Of a stretch of 8,165 nucleotides of DNA, positions 5,828 to 8,165 are shown one piece after another. The position numbers were made by a program, and so were the translations under genes. How positions within the stretch are numbered: the stretch's first letter is position 1; the number at the start of each line of letters is the position of its first letter. The DNA lies in NCBI GenBank assembly GCA_025356735.1, contig JANXRT010000270.1, positions 1 to 8,165 on the forward strand, in the 5' to 3' direction. The notes below the pieces were generated by a model that had not been told where the DNA came from, ran no database searches, and saw only the letters and a list, made by a program, of their open reading frames with translations. The stretch is from Acetobacteraceae bacterium. Lineage in GTDB: Bacteria > Pseudomonadota > Alphaproteobacteria > Acetobacterales > Acetobacteraceae.

Positions 5828-6765
5828 TCAAGCTCGTCACGCAGGAAACCATGCTGCCGTCGGGCGTCTATGTCCGCAACAAGCATCCGGCGGGGATGAC
5901 CGTGTTCTCGCCCGCGCGCACGCTACTGTTCGTGCATGGCGCGACCTATCCGTCGGAAACCGGGTTCGACCTTCGCGTCGATGGTTTCAGCTGGATGGAA
6001 TACGTCGCCCGGCGCGGTTTCGACGTCTATTTTCTGGACGTGCGCGGCTACGGCAAGTCGGCGCTGCCGCTGTCGCTCGATCAGCCGGCCGCCGACAACC
6101 CGCCGTTTTCCGACACCGCCGACGCGCGCGCCGACGTTGGCGCCGCGGTGGACTATATTTGCAACGACCGCGGCATCGACCGGGTTTGTTTGCTCGGCTG
6201 GTCGTGGGGCTGCGCCATCATGGGCAGCTATGCCGCGGCGCATCCGGAAAAGGTCGAGCGGCTGGCGCTGTTCGCGCCGGGTTGGCTGCGCGACACGCCT
6301 TCGGCCACCGACCAGGGCGGCAAGCTGGGCGCCTGGCGGGAGGTCACGCGGGCGGCGGCGCGGGAGCGTTGGGTCGCCGGGGTGCCGGAGGCCGAGGTGG
6401 ACCGGCTGATCCCGGCGGGCTGGTTCGAGGCCTGGGCCGACGCGAATTTCGGTACTGGCGATACGCTGCGGGCGCCGAACGGCATCGTCAAGGATGCGCG
6501 CGAGTACTGGACCGCGGGCCGGCCGATCTACGATCCCGGCCGGGTGACGGCTCCGGTTCTGATCGCGGTCGGCGAGTGGGACAACGACACGCCGCCGGAC
6601 ATGGCAAGGGCGCTGTTTCCGTTGTTCACCAACGCGCCCGAGAAGCGCCTGGTGCTGCTGGGCGGCGCCACCCATTCGGCCCTTCTGGAACGCGGCAGAA
6701 TGGCGCTGATAGAGCAGGTGCAACTATTCCTGGAGGGTAGCCTGGCGCCGCAGGCATTTTCCTAA
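5824..6765 (+). CDS. Alpha/beta hydrolase
   Basis: A 313-residue cytoplasmic hydrolase of the alpha/beta fold (AB_hydrolase_1 type), lacking a signal peptide. The motifs run in order: strand and oxyanion region LLFVHGATYP (34-43), DVRGYGKSA (72-80), nucleophile elbow GWSWG (125-129, Ser127), an acid candidate in GEWDNDTPPD (Asp253 or Asp255), and the catalytic His284 in GGATHSALLE. The segment of about 155-235, rich in Trp and Arg, is a helical cap that would define the substrate. The reaction is probably hydrolysis of an ester, lactone or amide; the exact substrate cannot be read. ATG 5824 is used because no other standard in-frame start lies between it and the permease gene; Met10 is a less likely alternative. 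Its place after an importer and before a DUF35-thiolase pair suggests that it opens or releases the imported compound. Confidence 0.9.
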   Translation: MIKLVTQETMLPSGVYVRNKHPAGMTVFSPARTLLFVHGATYPSETGFDLRVDGFSWMEYVARRGFDVYFLDVRGYGKSALPLSLDQPAADNPPFSDTADARADVGAAVDYICNDRGIDRVCLLGWSWGCAIMGSYAAAHPEKVERLALFAPGWLRDTPSATDQGGKLGAWREVTRAAARERWVAGVPEAEVDRLIPAGWFEAWADANFGTGDTLRAPNGIVKDAREYWTAGRPIYDPGRVTAPVLIAVGEWDNDTPPDMARALFPLFTNAPEKRLVLLGGATHSALLERGRMALIEQVQLFLEGSLAPQAFS

Positions 6766-6772
6766 GTTGGGC

Positions 6773-6838
6773 GGGTCCGGGGCCGCTTGCCCCGGCGGGG
6801 TTCGGGGCTGGCCCCGGCTTGCTTACCCTCCCGGACCC
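6773..6838. repeat. Intergenic palindromic element, copy B (inverted relative to copy A)
   Basis: GGGTCCGG (6773-6780) is the exact reverse complement of 6831-6838. Inside it are a CCGGGG/CCCCGG hairpin (6777-6782 with 6790-6795) and a CGGGG/CCCCG hairpin (6803-6807 with 6812-6816). Read on the minus strand, the blocks from 6815 to 6790 match copy A at 3783-3811 in order and spacing. The element fills most of the gap between the hydrolase and DUF35 genes and may act as a processing or attenuation site. Confidence 0.6.
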
Positions 6839-6873
6839 ATCCAAGATTGCCTCAACGAACAGGGAGAAACACA

Positions 6874-7290
6874 ATGTCAGGTTCCGACCCCGCGCGTGCG
6901 CGACCATTGCCGACGCCGGAGACCCAGCATTACTGGGACGGCGCCGCCGCCGGCAAGTTGCTGCTGCAATCCTGCGCCGCCTGCCAGCACGTCTATTTTC
7001 CGCCGCGGCCGTTCTGCGCCGCGTGCGGATCGCGCGAGGTTTCGGTTGTCGAGGCTTCGGGCAAGGGCACGTTGCACAGCTACGTCATCCACCACCGCAA
7101 GGTGCCGGGGTTTACCCCGCCCTACGCGATCGCCGTGGTCGAGCTGGCCGAGGGGCCGCGGATGATGACCAACATCATCGACAGCCCGCAAACGCCGGAG
7201 GCACTGGTGCTGGACATGCCGTTGGAGGTCGCGTTCGAGAAGCTGGACGACAAGATCTCGCTGCCCGTGTTCCGCCCGGCGAAAGGATAA
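6874..7290 (+). CDS. DUF35 zinc-ribbon / OB-fold protein, thiolase partner
   Basis: A 138-residue protein of the DUF35 family: an N-terminal helix, a rubredoxin-like zinc ribbon and a C-terminal OB-fold. The ribbon cysteines are C34, C37, C48 and C51 (SCAACQ ... FCAACG). The OB part begins at about residue 57 (VVEASGKGTLHSYVIHH) and includes PPYAIAVVELAEGPRMMTNI. ATG 6874 is taken rather than an earlier in-frame ATG (6787) because AGGGAG (6861-6866) is well placed and the earlier stretch lies in a palindromic repeat and reads as low-quality protein. In characterised cases (archaeal thiolase/HMG-CoA synthase complexes; actinobacterial steroid side-chain aldolases) DUF35 proteins bind a thiolase-like partner and hold or channel the CoA substrate. 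The thiolase gene starts four bases after this stop, fitting such a complex. Confidence 0.93.
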   Translation: MSGSDPARARPLPTPETQHYWDGAAAGKLLLQSCAACQHVYFPPRPFCAACGSREVSVVEASGKGTLHSYVIHHRKVPGFTPPYAIAVVELAEGPRMMTNIIDSPQTPEALVLDMPLEVAFEKLDDKISLPVFRPAKG

Positions 7291-7294
7291 GACG

Positions 7295-8165
7295 ATGAAG
7301 CAGAAAGCGGTTGCCGTCGTCGGCGCTTCCGAGACCACGCAGCTTGGCGTCGTGCCGGGTATGTCCCAGCTTCAGCTTCACGCCGATGCGGCGTTGAACG
7401 CTATGGCGGATGCCGGGCTGAAGCCGTCCGACATCGACGGGGTGGCGACGGCCGGCGAGACGCCGGTGCAGATCGCGCACTACCTCGGGATTACTCCGAC
7501 CTGGGTGGATGGGACGTCGGTCGGCGGCTGCTCGTTCATGATCCATGTGCGCCATGCGGCGGCGGCGATCCAGATGGGTCTGGCCAAGACCATCCTGATC
7601 ACCCATGGCGAAAGCGGGCGTTCGGGGGTTGGTCGGCCGCCGCGGGGGGTGCCGCCGGACAGCCTGGCCGGGCAGTTCGAGCAGCCTTACGGGCCGATGG
7701 GGCCGCCGAGCCTTTTTCCGATCCCGGTGCTGCGCTTCATGAAGGAACGCAACGTCAGCCACGAGCAGATGGCGATGGTTTCGGTGGTGCAGCGCGAATG
7801 GGCGGCGCTTAATCCGCGCTCAACCTACAAGGATCCGATCACGGTCGAGGACGTGCTGAACTCCCGCATGATCGCCTATCCGTTCCGCATTCTGCAATGC
7901 TGCCTGGTGACGGATGGCGGCGGCGCGCTGATCCTGACATCGGCTGAGCGGGCGCGCGACTTCAAGTCCAAGCCGGTCTATATCCTGGGCACCGGCGAGG
8001 GCGCGGAGACGCCGATGGTCAGCCAGATGAAGGATTTTTCCTCCTCGCAGGCGTTCCGCACCGCTGGCCCGACGGCGTTCCAGGAGGCCGGCATCCGGCA
8101 CAGCGACGTCGATCACCTGATGATCTACGACGCCTTCGCGCATTTGCCGTTGTATGGACTGGAGG
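7295..8165 (+). CDS. Thiolase family protein, SCP2/SCPx-type (3' end outside window)
   Basis: The frame is open from ATG 7295 to the window edge: 290 codons of a protein usually about 380-400 residues long. AAAGGA (7282-7287) inside the end of the DUF35 gene supplies the ribosome site. It starts with the thiolase strand AVAVVGASETTQLG. The nucleophile cysteine is C79 in SVGGCSFMIHVRHAAAAIQMG, and LQCCLVTDGGGALILTSAERA (200-220) and MIYDAFAH (276-283) are typical of the lipid-transfer-protein/acetyl-CoA acetyltransferase branch. The C-terminal His and second-Cys motifs lie beyond the window, so whether the full catalytic set is present is unknown. Members cleave or form C-C bonds in CoA thioesters by thiolysis or retro-aldol chemistry. 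With the DUF35 protein it should form a cytoplasmic complex acting on a CoA ester derived from the imported compound. Confidence 0.93.
   Translation, partial: MKQKAVAVVGASETTQLGVVPGMSQLQLHADAALNAMADAGLKPSDIDGVATAGETPVQIAHYLGITPTWVDGTSVGGCSFMIHVRHAAAAIQMGLAKTILITHGESGRSGVGRPPRGVPPDSLAGQFEQPYGPMGPPSLFPIPVLRFMKERNVSHEQMAMVSVVQREWAALNPRSTYKDPITVEDVLNSRMIAYPFRILQCCLVTDGGGALILTSAERARDFKSKPVYILGTGEGAETPMVSQMKDFSSSQAFRTAGPTAFQEAGIRHSDVDHLMIYDAFAHLPLYGLE

Noticed and set aside
1..8165. CRISPR array, tRNA, rRNA, insertion sequence, defence system
   Set aside because: I saw no regularly spaced repeats, no tRNA-like cloverleaf, no transposase or nuclease motifs, and no IS terminal repeats.

Overview
The window is GC-rich bacterial DNA with strong G/C bias at third codon positions. 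Its gene types (CspA-type cold-shock protein, several small basic proteins of kinds I recall from alphaproteobacteria, TTG/GTG starts) point to an alphaproteobacterium. Two GC-rich intergenic palindromes with a shared design (3783-3811 and, inverted, 6790-6815) resemble elements I remember from Acetobacteraceae/Rhodospirillales genomes. That placement is tentative because no rRNA or other marker is present.

Region 1 (1-1095) holds the 3' end of a cspA-family gene, two hairpins, and three small same-strand genes (70, 75 and 79 codons). None of the three has a function I can assign. A 16-bp tandem duplication sits at the junction of the last two.

Region 2 (1096-2111) is different in character. 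A 338-bp AT-richer non-coding stretch leads into a 207-residue secreted protein with a C-terminal PEP-CTERM (exosortase) sorting signal. Its mature part has one cysteine, in a WCID motif, and a downstream LQVAIWE motif. This pairing recalls the Cys...Gln signature of internal-thioester (TQXA/TED) adhesin domains. A perfect 13-bp inverted repeat (1343-1355 / 1415-1427) brackets a nested hairpin, and its 3' arm contains the presumed Shine-Dalgarno of this gene. It could be an RNA switch or an operator. A strong hairpin closes the region.

Region 3 (2112-8165) reads like one catabolic/uptake locus on the + strand: a DppA/OppA-type periplasmic binding protein, DppB-like and DppC-like permeases (ATGA overlap), a 28-codon ORF that exactly fills the next gap, an alpha/beta hydrolase, a DUF35 zinc-ribbon/OB-fold protein, and an SCP2-type thiolase that runs off the right edge. 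No transporter ATPase is in the window. The joint inference is that a small ester, lactone or carboxylate (not necessarily a peptide) is imported, hydrolysed, and processed as a CoA thioester by the DUF35-thiolase pair.
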